NCBI GenBank assembly: GCA_024743115.1
Contig: JANSXC010000029.1
Location: 1 to 64,000, forward strand
DNA length: 64,000 bases
Origin: a bacterium
GTDB taxonomy: Bacteria; Planctomycetota; UBA1135; UBA2386
Direction: 5' to 3'
Positions within the stretch are counted from its first letter, which is position 1. Each line of letters opens with the position of its first letter. The translations under genes were made by a program, and so were the position numbers. Below, piece after piece: positions 16,348 to 25,800 of this stretch. The notes under the pieces are model-generated. The model saw nothing but the letters and a program-made list of their open reading frames with translations, ran no database searches and was not told the origin of the DNA.

Positions 16348-17667
16348 TTGCGCATCACGCTGATCGTTCACCAGTTTCCACCGCGCTACTTCACGGGCAC
16401 TGAGCAGTATGCGCTCGCCGTGGGCGTGGAACTGCAGCGCCGCGGCCACGATGTCGACGTGTTCGCGCTCGACCCGGCGTTCGCGGAGAAGGATGGTCCA
16501 TGGCGCGAGTCGCACGAGACCGTCGAGGACCTGCCCGTCCGACGCATCAACTTCTGGATGAACCTCGGGCGGGACTGGGCGCGGATGGAGTATCGGCACC
16601 CGTTCATGGCCGAGGTGTTCGAACGCCACCTGCGCGATCGGGGCACCGAGTTCGTGCATTCGTTCCATCTCCGACACCTCGGTGCCGACCTGCTCGACAA
16701 GGTCGACATGCTCGGTCTCGGCCGCTGCATCTCACTGATGGACTTCTGGTTCCTGTGCCCGCGCGTGATCCTCATGAAGCCGGACGGTACGGCGTGCGAT
16801 GGCCCGCCCGACGGGGGCCGCGGTTGCCTGCCCTGCCACGCGCCCGAGTTGAGCAAGCAACTCGCCGACCACGAGGTCGCCGATCAGTTGACCGAACTGC
16901 ACGCGACCTCGCGCGGCGAGTCGAAGCCCGGCTGGGATCTTCGCAGCAAGGTCGCGAGCCACCTCGAACGCCGCGACTATCTCCACGAACGCCTCGTCCG
17001 GCGCGGAACGATCGTCGCACCGACGCGCTTCCTGCGTGACGTGTTCATCAACGATGGTGTGCCCGAAGACCGGATCGTGCACCGCAGCTACGGCGTTACG
17101 CACACCGATCTCGCGAACACTGCGGCAACAATCGACCGACCGCTCACGCTCGGCTTCCTCGGAAGCTACGCGCCGCACAAAGCGCCGCACGTCCTCGTCG
17201 ACGCCTTGAAGAACGTTCGAGGTGACTGTCGCGCGATCCTGCGCGGCCGCTCGACCGACTTCGCGGACTACTCACGTGCGTTGGCGAAGAGCGCAACCGA
17301 CGATCCCCGCATCGAGCTGCTGGGTCCGTACGAGCGCCACGAGCTGGCCGAGGTCCTCGCCGCGATCGACGTGCTGATCGTGCCGAGCACGTGGCACGAG
17401 AATGCGCCATTCGTCGTGCTCGAAGCCCGCGCCGCGGGACTACCCGTGCTCGCGAGCCGCTTCGGCGGCCTGAGCGAAGTCGTCGACGACGAGGTCGACG
17501 GCGAGCTGTTCACGGCCGGCGACAGCGCCGATCTCGCAGGTCGGCTGCAACGACTCGTCGACGAACCCGAACGGCTCGCCCGCTACCGCGCGGCCGTCCA
17601 GCCGCCCAAATCCCTTGCGGCGGCTGTCGACGAGTTCGAGGCGATCTATCGCGGAGAGCTCGGGTGA
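16348..17667 (+). CDS. family 4 glycosyltransferase with cysteine loop
   Basis: 439 residues from a TTG start; the frame begins directly with RITLIVHQFPP, the usual first strand of GT4 enzymes. The acceptor-domain segment DFWFLCPR is followed by a cysteine-rich loop (CDGPPDGGRGC then PC). The donor domain has the ExxxxxxxE motif in HENAPFVVLE and a GGLSEVV loop. It transfers a sugar from an NDP-sugar in cell-surface glycan assembly; donor and acceptor are unknown. It is a clear paralogue of the protein at 27402-28676. Its stop overlaps the next start (GTGA), so the three genes 16348-20257 form one translationally coupled operon. Confidence 0.9.
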   Translation: MRITLIVHQFPPRYFTGTEQYALAVGVELQRRGHDVDVFALDPAFAEKDGPWRESHETVEDLPVRRINFWMNLGRDWARMEYRHPFMAEVFERHLRDRGTEFVHSFHLRHLGADLLDKVDMLGLGRCISLMDFWFLCPRVILMKPDGTACDGPPDGGRGCLPCHAPELSKQLADHEVADQLTELHATSRGESKPGWDLRSKVASHLERRDYLHERLVRRGTIVAPTRFLRDVFINDGVPEDRIVHRSYGVTHTDLANTAATIDRPLTLGFLGSYAPHKAPHVLVDALKNVRGDCRAILRGRSTDFADYSRALAKSATDDPRIELLGPYERHELAEVLAAIDVLIVPSTWHENAPFVVLEARAAGLPVLASRFGGLSEVVDDEVDGELFTAGDSADLAGRLQRLVDEPERLARYRAAVQPPKSLAAAVDEFEAIYRGELG

Positions 17668-19160
17668 ACGAAGAACCGGCCGCCCCGTCGACGGTCGTCT
17701 GGACCGGCTGGCCCGAGGCTCCCGCCCCGCTCGGCAGAATCCGCCGCGCCGGTCAGCCCGTCACGGTCGTCGACGAAGCGGGTCAGCCGGTGGCGTTCGG
17801 AGCCTGGACCCGCATTCGCGAGTTGGTCCGCGCGCTCTGGCTCCGCGGCCTCGATCTCGTGCTCGGCGGAATCGCCGCGCTCGCCGCCGGGCGCACCACA
17901 CCGGATCCGAAGCGCAGTGACATCGGGCAGAACCCGAGCGGCAAGACCGTGCTCGTTCTGCCCGTGCTGCCCGACCTGTCGCACACGTTCGTCTATCGCG
18001 AAACGCTCGCGATCTTGCGTCAACGACCGGACTGGCCCGTCGTGGTGCTCGCGAAGAACCCCGGCGCGCCCGTGCACAGCGAGGCGGAGCAACTCGCGCA
18101 AGTCGTCGAGTACCTGCCCCGCGACGGCATCACGAAACGCGCGGTCCGCGTCCTGCGCTGGCTGCTCCGCCGCACGGGCCGGGATCTCTTCGCGCTGTAT
18201 CGCAGCGAAGCGCACGGCAGCACGCGTAGCCTCCTCGGCAAGCTGCCGCTGCGCGACCCGCGCCACCCCGGCAACGCTTTCGCGCTCGCCGACCACCTTC
18301 GGCGACTCGGCGCGGGTCGCATCCACGTCTACAGCTCGACCTACCCCGCGAACGTCGCGCTCGGCGCCGGCCACCTGCTCGGGATCCCGGTCTCGATCTC
18401 GAGCTACGTCGACTTCGAGTTCCCCTACGACCACCGCATGCGGCGTGACAAGCTCGAACGCGCGCACTTCTTTCGCGTCGTGACACGGTTCTGCGCTGAT
18501 CGGCTGCGCGAACTCGAACCGGACCTCGATCTCACCGACGATCGCGTACCCGTCGTCTATCTCGGGCTCGACCTCGAGAACTGGCAGGACCGCGCCCAGC
18601 CGGCGCAGCGCGGTGTGCTCGTGAGCGCCGCCCGACTCGTGGCAAAGAAGGGCCTGCACCTGATGCCGCCGGCACTCGCGATGCTTCGCGCCCAGAACAT
18701 CGAGTTCGAATGGCGCGTTTGCGGTGACGGGCCGGAACTGCCGCGGCTGCGCGCGCTCGCCGCAGAACACGGCGTCGCCGATCGTTCGACGTTCCTCGGC
18801 GCGCAGGACAACACGGCCGTTCGCGCCGAACTCATGCGCGCCGACGGCGCCGTACTGCCGTGCGTCGTGGCCGAGGACGGTGAACGCGACGGCATCCCGA
18901 TCTTCCTCTGCGAAGCGATGGCGCTGGGCGTCACCGTCGTGACGACACCGATCTCGGGAATCCCGGAACTCGTGCGCGACGGCGAGACCGGGCTGCTGTG
19001 CGAAACCGAGAGTGTGGAGTCCCTCGCGGTAACCCTCGCACGCCTGTGCGACGGCCCCGCTGCCGCGGCCGCGATCGCTGCGCGCGGACGCGAAGAAGTC
19101 CACCGCGTGCTCGATGTCGACGCGGCCGCGACCGACCTGATCCGACGGATCGAAACATGA
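17664..19160 (+). CDS. family 4 glycosyltransferase
   Basis: 498 residues from a GTG that overlaps the previous stop. An N-terminal extension of ~90 residues without a known domain precedes the first GT4 strand (TVLVLPVLPDLSHTFVYRE). The donor-binding half has GLHLMPPALAML, a GDGPELPRL turn, and the nucleotide-sugar motif DGIPIFLCEAMA followed by PELVRDGETG. The TFVYRE and DGIP motifs are close to those of the C-terminal GT4 part of the 1496-residue protein at 22893, suggesting related specificity. It overlaps the next gene by ATGA. Confidence 0.9.
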   Translation: MNEEPAAPSTVVWTGWPEAPAPLGRIRRAGQPVTVVDEAGQPVAFGAWTRIRELVRALWLRGLDLVLGGIAALAAGRTTPDPKRSDIGQNPSGKTVLVLPVLPDLSHTFVYRETLAILRQRPDWPVVVLAKNPGAPVHSEAEQLAQVVEYLPRDGITKRAVRVLRWLLRRTGRDLFALYRSEAHGSTRSLLGKLPLRDPRHPGNAFALADHLRRLGAGRIHVYSSTYPANVALGAGHLLGIPVSISSYVDFEFPYDHRMRRDKLERAHFFRVVTRFCADRLRELEPDLDLTDDRVPVVYLGLDLENWQDRAQPAQRGVLVSAARLVAKKGLHLMPPALAMLRAQNIEFEWRVCGDGPELPRLRALAAEHGVADRSTFLGAQDNTAVRAELMRADGAVLPCVVAEDGERDGIPIFLCEAMALGVTVVTTPISGIPELVRDGETGLLCETESVESLAVTLARLCDGPAAAAAIAARGREEVHRVLDVDAAATDLIRRIET

Positions 19161-20257
19161 GTCCGGTCGCCAGAATCAGCGGTGTTCTGCTCCTGCCGAT
19201 CGTGATGCTCGCGGTGCTCACCTTCGCACTCCTCCTGCTCGTCTGGGACCTGCTCGCGACGCCGCTCGTGCTCCTCACCCGCCAACGCCCCGAGGAAACG
19301 CCACCGCCAACCCGCAACGCATCCATCATCGTGCTCAACTGGAACGGGCTCGACTACCTGCGCGAGCTGCTGCCTTCCCTGCGTATCGCGGTCGACGCGT
19401 GCCCCGGCGATCACGAGGTGATCGTCGTCGACAACGGCAGTACCGACGGCTCACTCGACCTGGTCCGCCAGGAGCACGACTGGGTTCGCACGGTCGCTCT
19501 GCCGGAGAACCGTTACTTCATCCGCGGCAATCGCGCAGGCGTCGAAGCCGCAACCCGGGACATCCTCGTGTTCCTCAACAACGACATGCGGGTCGAGCGC
19601 GACTTTCTCGTCGAGCTGCTGCGGCCGTTCGACGCGGGCGACCTGTTCGCAGTGACTTCGCGAATCGAGATGGCGGGCACGCGTTCGGAGACCGGTCTGG
19701 CGCGCTGTTTCGTTCGGCACGGTGAACTGCGCTTCGTGCAGGAGCCGGGCACGGCCGCCGACGACGGCGCCGCCGTGCTCTGGGCGGGCGGCGGCAGCAG
19801 CGCGTTCGATCGCCGGAAGCACGATGCGATCGGCGGCTTCGAGAGCCTCTTCGAGCCCTGCTACGTCGAAGACGTCAGCCTGTCGTGGCAGGCGCTGCGC
19901 CGCGGCTGGCGCGCGGTCTACGCCCATGGCAGCGTCGTGCACCACGCGCACCGCGGCACCTCGACGCGGGTGTTCGGCCGTGAAGGCGTCGAACGCCTCA
20001 ACTGGCGCAACTACGAACTGTTCTTCGTTCGCAGCGTCACGGACCCCGGCCTGGTGCTGCGCCATGCGTTGTGCTTCGGCTGGAACATCAGAAAACGCGC
20101 CCGCCTGCTGCAAGTGCCGACAGGTCTCGGCGTCATCGCCGCACTCAGCACGGTCCCGCGGCTGCCCGCGGCGATCTGGCAACGCACGTGCTCACGACGA
20201 CACTACCGGCGCTCGGTCGCGGCGATCCTGGCGGACGCACGCGTCAGCGACTCGTAG
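19157..20257 (+). CDS. membrane-anchored family 2 glycosyltransferase
   Basis: 366 residues from the ATG that overlaps the previous stop by 4 nt. A hydrophobic helix at about 8-40 anchors it to the membrane. The GT-A domain follows: SIIVLNWNGLDYL, then VIVVDNGSTDGS and the metal-site LNNDM, with the acceptor-side motif GGFESLFEPCYVEDVSLSWQ (the ED-x-D region). It belongs to the rhamnosyltransferase-like branch of GT2. The 3' end overlaps the convergent gene at 20244 by 14 bp. Confidence 0.9.
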   Translation: MSPVARISGVLLLPIVMLAVLTFALLLLVWDLLATPLVLLTRQRPEETPPPTRNASIIVLNWNGLDYLRELLPSLRIAVDACPGDHEVIVVDNGSTDGSLDLVRQEHDWVRTVALPENRYFIRGNRAGVEAATRDILVFLNNDMRVERDFLVELLRPFDAGDLFAVTSRIEMAGTRSETGLARCFVRHGELRFVQEPGTAADDGAAVLWAGGGSSAFDRRKHDAIGGFESLFEPCYVEDVSLSWQALRRGWRAVYAHGSVVHHAHRGTSTRVFGREGVERLNWRNYELFFVRSVTDPGLVLRHALCFGWNIRKRARLLQVPTGLGVIAALSTVPRLPAAIWQRTCSRRHYRRSVAAILADARVSDS

Positions 20258-21467
20258 CCCGCCCAACCGCTCGGGCTACGACTTCGCACAGCTGCGCGGT
20301 GGCCGCGGCGTGCGAGTAGTGCTCCTCGACCAGTCCGCGGGCGGCCTGCGCCAGCATGGCGCCCTGCCCCGCGAGCACGTCGTCGAGCGCGTCAGCGCCC
20401 TGCTCGACGGTCTCGAAACGCCGCAGATGCTGGCCGTCTTCGCCCGCCAAGCCCTCGGCCGCGATTCCGGTCGCGATGACCGGCAACCCGAGTGCCCAGG
20501 CCTCGAGGATCTTGATACGGGTCCCGCCGCCGCTGCGGATCGGCAGATACGCGGCATCGCTGGCGCGGTAGTGCGGCAACAGGTCGTCGACGAGCCCGAG
20601 CAGCTCGACGCCATCGCGCTCCGGGAAGCGCCGCGCGTAACCCGAGTCGTCGCGCCCGACGAGCCGCAGCACGAGCCCGGGATGCCGCGCCTGGAGCGTG
20701 GGCAGGTGCCGCTCGACGAGTTCGGTGACGGCTTCGCGATTCGGCGGATAGTCGAGCCCCCCCACGAACAGCAGGCGGGGCGGCCCCTCGCGTCGCGGCG
20801 GTGCGAAGGGCAACCGCTCGAGGTCGACGGAGTTCGGAACCGCGACCACGTCCACGTTCGGCACCAGATCGCGCGCCAGTTCGGCATCGCGTTCCGAAAC
20901 GGTGACCGCCAACGTCGCGCGTCGCAAATGCCGGCGCTCTTCACTTGCCATTCCGCGCGCTTCGAACCAACGCGAGATGCGTTCGCCGAAGCCCCGCCGC
21001 TGGCCGTCCCGGCGCGCGAAGATGTCGGACTCGAGATTATGCAGGTAGAGCAGCGTGGTCGGTGCCGGCGTGGGCACGAGCGGCAGGACGAAGCTGCTGT
21101 CGGCGACCAGGAGCGTCGGCGCGAGGCGGTCGACGAGTTCACGGACCGCTGCAGGCGCCGCCGGCGACCAGCGGCGCGCGAACAACTCCGATCGACCGCG
21201 CGCCCAGCAAAACAGCTTGCGCGCCGGCGACGACGCCGCGCCCGCCACCGGCAATTCGTGAAACGTCAGTCCGAGGAGGCTCGCAAGCTCTGCGGCGGCA
21301 CTACGATCGCCTTCGGTCTGCACGGGTGCAGCGAGATGCACCTCCCGGCCCTGGTGGCCATGCTCTTCGACCAGAGCATCGAGCAACACGCGCGAGCGGA
21401 TGCTGCCGCCGTGACTCGGCGGATGCGGGACGTAGGGAGCCAGAACGAGGATCACGCGGCGTCGCAC
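20244..21467 (-). CDS. family 4 glycosyltransferase
   Basis: 407 residues from GTG 21467; a second GTG at 21455 (MILVLAPYVPHPPSHGG) is equally plausible, and the conserved region begins right there. GT4 features: the PPSHGG glycine loop near the N-terminus, LLFVGGLDYPPN at the start of the donor domain, GLVDDLLPHYRAS, and the donor-binding GGGTRIKILEAWALGLPVIAT with its conserved glutamate. It probably acts in the same polysaccharide pathway as its neighbours. The start is back to back with a small coiled-coil gene at 21483, both served by a short TATA-like stretch at 21470-21475. Confidence 0.88.
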   Translation of the reverse strand: MRRRVILVLAPYVPHPPSHGGSIRSRVLLDALVEEHGHQGREVHLAAPVQTEGDRSAAAELASLLGLTFHELPVAGAASSPARKLFCWARGRSELFARRWSPAAPAAVRELVDRLAPTLLVADSSFVLPLVPTPAPTTLLYLHNLESDIFARRDGQRRGFGERISRWFEARGMASEERRHLRRATLAVTVSERDAELARDLVPNVDVVAVPNSVDLERLPFAPPRREGPPRLLFVGGLDYPPNREAVTELVERHLPTLQARHPGLVLRLVGRDDSGYARRFPERDGVELLGLVDDLLPHYRASDAAYLPIRSGGGTRIKILEAWALGLPVIATGIAAEGLAGEDGQHLRRFETVEQGADALDDVLAGQGAMLAQAARGLVEEHYSHAAATAQLCEVVARAVGRATSR

Positions 21468-21469
21468 GG

Positions 21470-21475
21470 TATAGT
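21470..21475 (+). promoter_or_regulatory. candidate -10 box TATAGT (small coiled-coil gene, possibly bidirectional)
   Basis: TATAGT, 7 nt before the GTG at 21483. The reverse strand reads ACTATA just before the divergent glycosyltransferase start, so the element could serve both directions. Confidence 0.4.
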
Positions 21476-21482
21476 CCCGCGC

Positions 21483-21707
21483 GTGCCCCCGCCACCTTCG
21501 GACTCCGACGGCTCGCTGCAGGCGACGCTGCAGAATCTCGATCGCCGACTCGCCGAGCTGACGACGCAGAACGCCGAGTTGACGCGGAAGCTCGGGTTCA
21601 GCGAGCAGGCTCGCAAGGACCTCGTCGCCCAGGTCGAGCACCTGATCGAGCTGCTGGCGCATTCGCGCCGTGAAGTGCGGCAGCTCCAACAGGAGCAGAA
21701 GGACTGA
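21483..21707 (+). CDS. small coiled-coil protein
   Basis: 74 residues from a GTG start with TATAGT 7 nt upstream. After a short Pro/Ser-rich N-terminus, residues ~14-70 form one long amphipathic helix with heptad spacing of Leu/Val (LQATLQNLDRRLAELTTQN, then KLGFSEQARKDLVAQV), typical of SlyX/ZapB-like small coiled coils. No family can be assigned. The gene lies between two minus-strand glycosyltransferases. Codon use looks coding (G/C at most third positions), and no alternative gene covers this stretch, apart from a leftward extension of the neighbouring glycosyltransferase frame that lacks similarity. Confidence 0.5.
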   Translation: MPPPPSDSDGSLQATLQNLDRRLAELTTQNAELTRKLGFSEQARKDLVAQVEHLIELLAHSRREVRQLQQEQKD

Positions 21708-21732
21708 CGGTCGACGGTCAGCCGGCAGCCGG

Positions 21733-22701
21733 TCAGCCGATGCCGCGCTCGAGCCGGCGGCCGAGCCAGCGGTAGAACACGCCTTTCAGGCCGCGCGGAT
21801 TCGCCCCGGCTTTCGCGCCGAGGAACTGCCCCCAGCACTGCCACTTGACGTAGTCGCGCGTCCACTCGAGTGCCGGCCCCTCCTCCTCGGGCGGCAGTCC
21901 GAGACTGCGCACGTAGTCGAGGTGTTCCTTCGTCGCCTCGACGAGCGCGCCCTTCAGGGCTTCGCGCGTGGGAATCCCGACCAGGCCGAACAGGCCATGC
22001 AGGTTGCGATGGTCGCAGAACGTCCGCCGCCCTTCGTCCCAGGCGCTGCGATCGTGACTGTGCATCACGCACGTACCGCCTTGATGCGCAATCGCGAGCC
22101 CGGCCGCGATCACGCGCTTGCCGTAGTGCACGTCCTCGCCGAAACGCCGCGGCCCGAGTGGAAACCGCTCCCACACCGAACGGCGCACGGCCGACGCGAC
22201 GTTGTCGAACGCGCTGAGCATCAGCTGATCGAACGGCTCGAGGTCCGTGAGCTGCTTGCCTGCGGGCAGCCGTTTGATCGTCACGCCTTCGCCCCAACCC
22301 GGCCAACCGCGAATCCGGCGATCGAGGACGGGTTGACACTTCGGCCGCGGGATCTGCCGACACCAGACGCCGGCCACATCCGGGTCGGCAAACGGCTCGA
22401 CCATTTTCTGCAGCCAGTCCGTGCCCTGCGGCGTCGCATCCTGAACGGTCAGGACAACGATCTCGCCGGTCGCGAGCCCGATGCCGCGATCGCGGGTGCT
22501 GCCGTGGTCGAACTCGCGCTGCGGGATCGGCTCGACCCGGAACCCGGCCGCCTTCAGCCGTTCGACGGTGCCGTCCGTCGACCCGCTGTCGATCGCGATG
22601 AGCTCGTCGAAGCCAGGGTCCCGCTGACTGCAGATCCCCGCCAGCACCTCTTCGAGCAGAGGACCGGCGTTCCAGGTGGGCATGACGAGCGAGATCCGCA
22701 C
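21733..22701 (-). CDS. family 2 glycosyltransferase, rhamnosyltransferase-like
   Basis: 322 residues. The GT-A fold begins at residue 1 (RISLVMPTWNAG), followed by LIAIDSGSTDGT and the FDHGSTRDRGI motif that is typical of rhamnosyltransferases of the RfbF/WbbL type. TVQDATP supplies the metal-site aspartate. FGEDVHYGKR is the acceptor-side ED motif. There is no membrane anchor. The gene diverges from the large fusion gene at 22893 across a 191-bp region. A dTDP-rhamnose pathway is not in the window apart from an RmlD-like protein at 51302, so the donor is not certain. Confidence 0.88.
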   Translation of the reverse strand: MRISLVMPTWNAGPLLEEVLAGICSQRDPGFDELIAIDSGSTDGTVERLKAAGFRVEPIPQREFDHGSTRDRGIGLATGEIVVLTVQDATPQGTDWLQKMVEPFADPDVAGVWCRQIPRPKCQPVLDRRIRGWPGWGEGVTIKRLPAGKQLTDLEPFDQLMLSAFDNVASAVRRSVWERFPLGPRRFGEDVHYGKRVIAAGLAIAHQGGTCVMHSHDRSAWDEGRRTFCDHRNLHGLFGLVGIPTREALKGALVEATKEHLDYVRSLGLPPEEEGPALEWTRDYVKWQCWGQFLGAKAGANPRGLKGVFYRWLGRRLERGIG

Positions 22702-22892
22702 GGCCGCATCGTGCCGGCTCGAAGTCAGTTACGCACGGGGAAATCGTCGGCCAGGGCCAGCCGGCCGTTGAACAACCCGCGGGGCTCAGGCCATCATGGT
22801 CCGGTCCCATGGCGCGTTCGCGCCGAAGCGAGGGCTCGCCCCCGATCTACCGATAACAAGATCGGGCCCAGCACTCGCCGGACCCTCTGATC

Positions 22893-25800
22893 ATGTCCGC
22901 TGCAGCTGACCAAACCGGCACGCCGGAACCCGACCAGCCGGAATCCAATCCTGGTTCCGCCGGTGACGTTGCGGGCCGCGCCGACGCGGACCGCACCGGA
23001 AAGAACGGGACCCGCCCGACGGGCCGACTCGTGCTCGAGCTGCCGAACGGTCGCGGGGCCAAGTGGCCCGAGGACCTCGCCGACCAGTTGGCACACGCCG
23101 GCCAGCTCGAACTGCGCGCCGACCGACTCAAGGCCAACAAGGCCACTCGCAATCTGTTTCGCGACCTGCGCGCGGCCGCGACCCGCCCGCCACTCGATCT
23201 ACGCGTTCACTCGCTCGACCCCGCAGCCGAAGTGCAGCCGTTGCTCGAGGAGCTCGAGGTCCGCGCTCTCGAGGTCACGCTGACCCGACGCGCAGCCGGC
23301 GAACTCGAACGCGCCGACGACCTGGCGCGCGCGGTCGGCGCCGAGCTGCGGGCGCGGTTCGTGTTCACGCCCGGGCACTGGTTCGACTTCGAAGACGTCG
23401 CCATCGAGTGCGCCGAACTCGACGTGGACCTGTGCCTGGCGCTGGCGAACGGCGAAGAGCAGCCACCACTCGCGCAACTCGACGTGTTCGATCTCGAGTT
23501 CGTGAAGAACTTCTTCGGCGGCTACTGGCAGCGTTTCAACAGCCCCGATCGGCCTTCGTCGCTCGACAACGAGGCCTTCGGCGAGACCATGCGATCGCTG
23601 CGCGAACTGCTCGCGGCGCACCTCGAGAAGTCCACCACCGTAACGCCCGAACCGCTGGGTCTGCCCGAGCTCGACCACCCGTGCTGGCAGGATCCCGTGC
23701 GGTGCGAGAGCTGGACCGGCTGCATCGCCGACAACGGGCACCGCAGCGCCATGCGCTCGTGGCTCGAAGCCGTTACGGCCGACGATCAGGGGCAAGAGCA
23801 ACTGGCCTCGCTGCCCTGGCTGCGAGCGATCGCGCAACGCTTCGCCTGGCAGCGCCGTGACCCCACTCTGCTCGAGGTCCTGCATCGACTCTACGCGCCG
23901 CCGCGACGGCGCCCGCGCCTGCTCGAGGCCGACCACGAGTACGCGGAGACGAGCGGCCGGACCGCTGACGGTCGCCCGTGGTGCGAGGTCGTCGGCCTCA
24001 CATCGAGCAACCGCAAACGGCCGTTCCGGATCGGCAAGCCGTCGCGGCCGCGCGCAAACTCCAGCCCCAACGTCACGGTGCTGATCCCGTCCTACAAGCA
24101 CGAGGACTACATCGAGGAGACCATTCGCAGCGTGCTCGCGCAGCGTAAGGTCGACTTCCGCGTCGTCGTTGCCGACGACCGCTCGCCGGACGCCACCGTC
24201 GAACGCGCCAGTGCGATCGAAGATCCGCGACTGTCCGTCGCGGTCAACGAGAACAACCTCGGGCTCGGCAACAGCGTGCTGAAAGCACTCGAGGGCATCG
24301 ACACGCCGTATGTCGCGCTGCTGAACTCGGACGACCTGTTTCATCCAGATCGGCTGGCGCAGTGCCTCGCCGCGTTCGACGAAGCGCCGGAGGCCCAGCT
24401 CGTGACAACGGGTCTGCACCTCATCGACAGCGAGGGCGGGGCGATCACGGGCGACAACGCGAGCCTCGTGCTCGACGGGCGCCAGGTCTTCGAGTGGGTG
24501 GAGTGGTACACCGCGACGGCACCGTCAACGGCCGTGCCGCCTGACGACCTGTTCGCGGAGCTGCTGAGCCGGAACTTCCTCGCTACGAGCACGAACTTCG
24601 TCGCGCGCACCGACTGGCTGCGGTCTCAGGCCGACACCCTGCGCCGGCTGAAGTACTGCCTCGACTGGCAGCTCTTCCTCGAGGCGGCCCTCGAAGGCAC
24701 GCTGCACCACATTCCGGACCCGCTCGCCGCCTACCGCCTGCATCGCTCCAACACCGTCTGGTTCCACGACGGGCGTCGCTGGTCCTACTTTCTCGAAGTC
24801 AACCGAGTCGCGGCGACGGCCGTACGCCGTTTCGCCGAGCGGGCCAACCAGGAGAACGAAGCCGAGTTCATCCGGGTCCTCGAAGCCCTCACGGATCACC
24901 TCGCCACCAACGGGGAGACCGACGGGTTCGCCTTGTTCGTGAACACGACGCTCGATGCTCTGCAACTCGACCGCCTCGCGGCGCGGTCCGAGCGCGTGGA
25001 AGAGCTCGTGCAGCGGCTCAACACCGCAGCGCAGGCCACGCAATCCGAGCCGACCGAGGACCAACCGAGCAGCGATGAGCAACGCCGTGCCAGACTGGCC
25101 GCGATCGGCGAACGCAACACACGCGAGTTGTTCGAAGACGAGCGCGACACGGTTCGATTCCTGCGCGATCTGGCCGCGCGACTCGAGCGGCAGATCAGCG
25201 CCGTTACCGAGGAACGCGAGAAGGTCGAGGGCTACTACCAGAAGGCCCGGGCGCGCAACGTCGAACTCGACGAGCGGGTCAGGTCGGAGATCGAAGAACG
25301 CGAGACCATTCGCGGCCGCCTCATCGAGCAGCGGGAGCGCGCCGAGCGCCAGACGGAGGAGACCGAACGGGTTCGCGATCGGCTGAAAGCTCAGCGCCAC
25401 GACACCGAGGCGGCCCGCGCCGACCTCTCATCGACCCGCGCCGAACTCGAGGCGACCCGCCGGGAGCTCCAGGCCAGCCGCAAGGAACTCGACGCCGCCC
25501 GCTTGCAAGCGGACACGGTGGCGAAGCTGCGCGCGCTCGTGGAGGACGAACTGCAACGGACCCGAACCGAGCGCGACGAAGCTCGTGCCGAGCGCGACGA
25601 AGCCCGCGGCGAACGCGACGAAGCCCGTGGCGACCGGGACGAGGCCCAGGACTCGCTGGGTCGTGCGCGCGAGGCGAACCGCAATCTCGCCGAGTCCCTG
25701 CAGCTGAACTCGAGCGAACTGCGCGAGCGTGAAGCCGCGTTGGCATCGACGCGTCAGGAACTCGAGAGTTCGACCCGCGATGCCGCGGACCTGCGGCAGC

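Noticed and set aside
19722..21482. Long plus-strand frame leading into the small coiled-coil gene
   Set aside because: Only its last 74 codons are plausible; the earlier part is out of frame with the GT2 gene and antisense to the GT4 gene.
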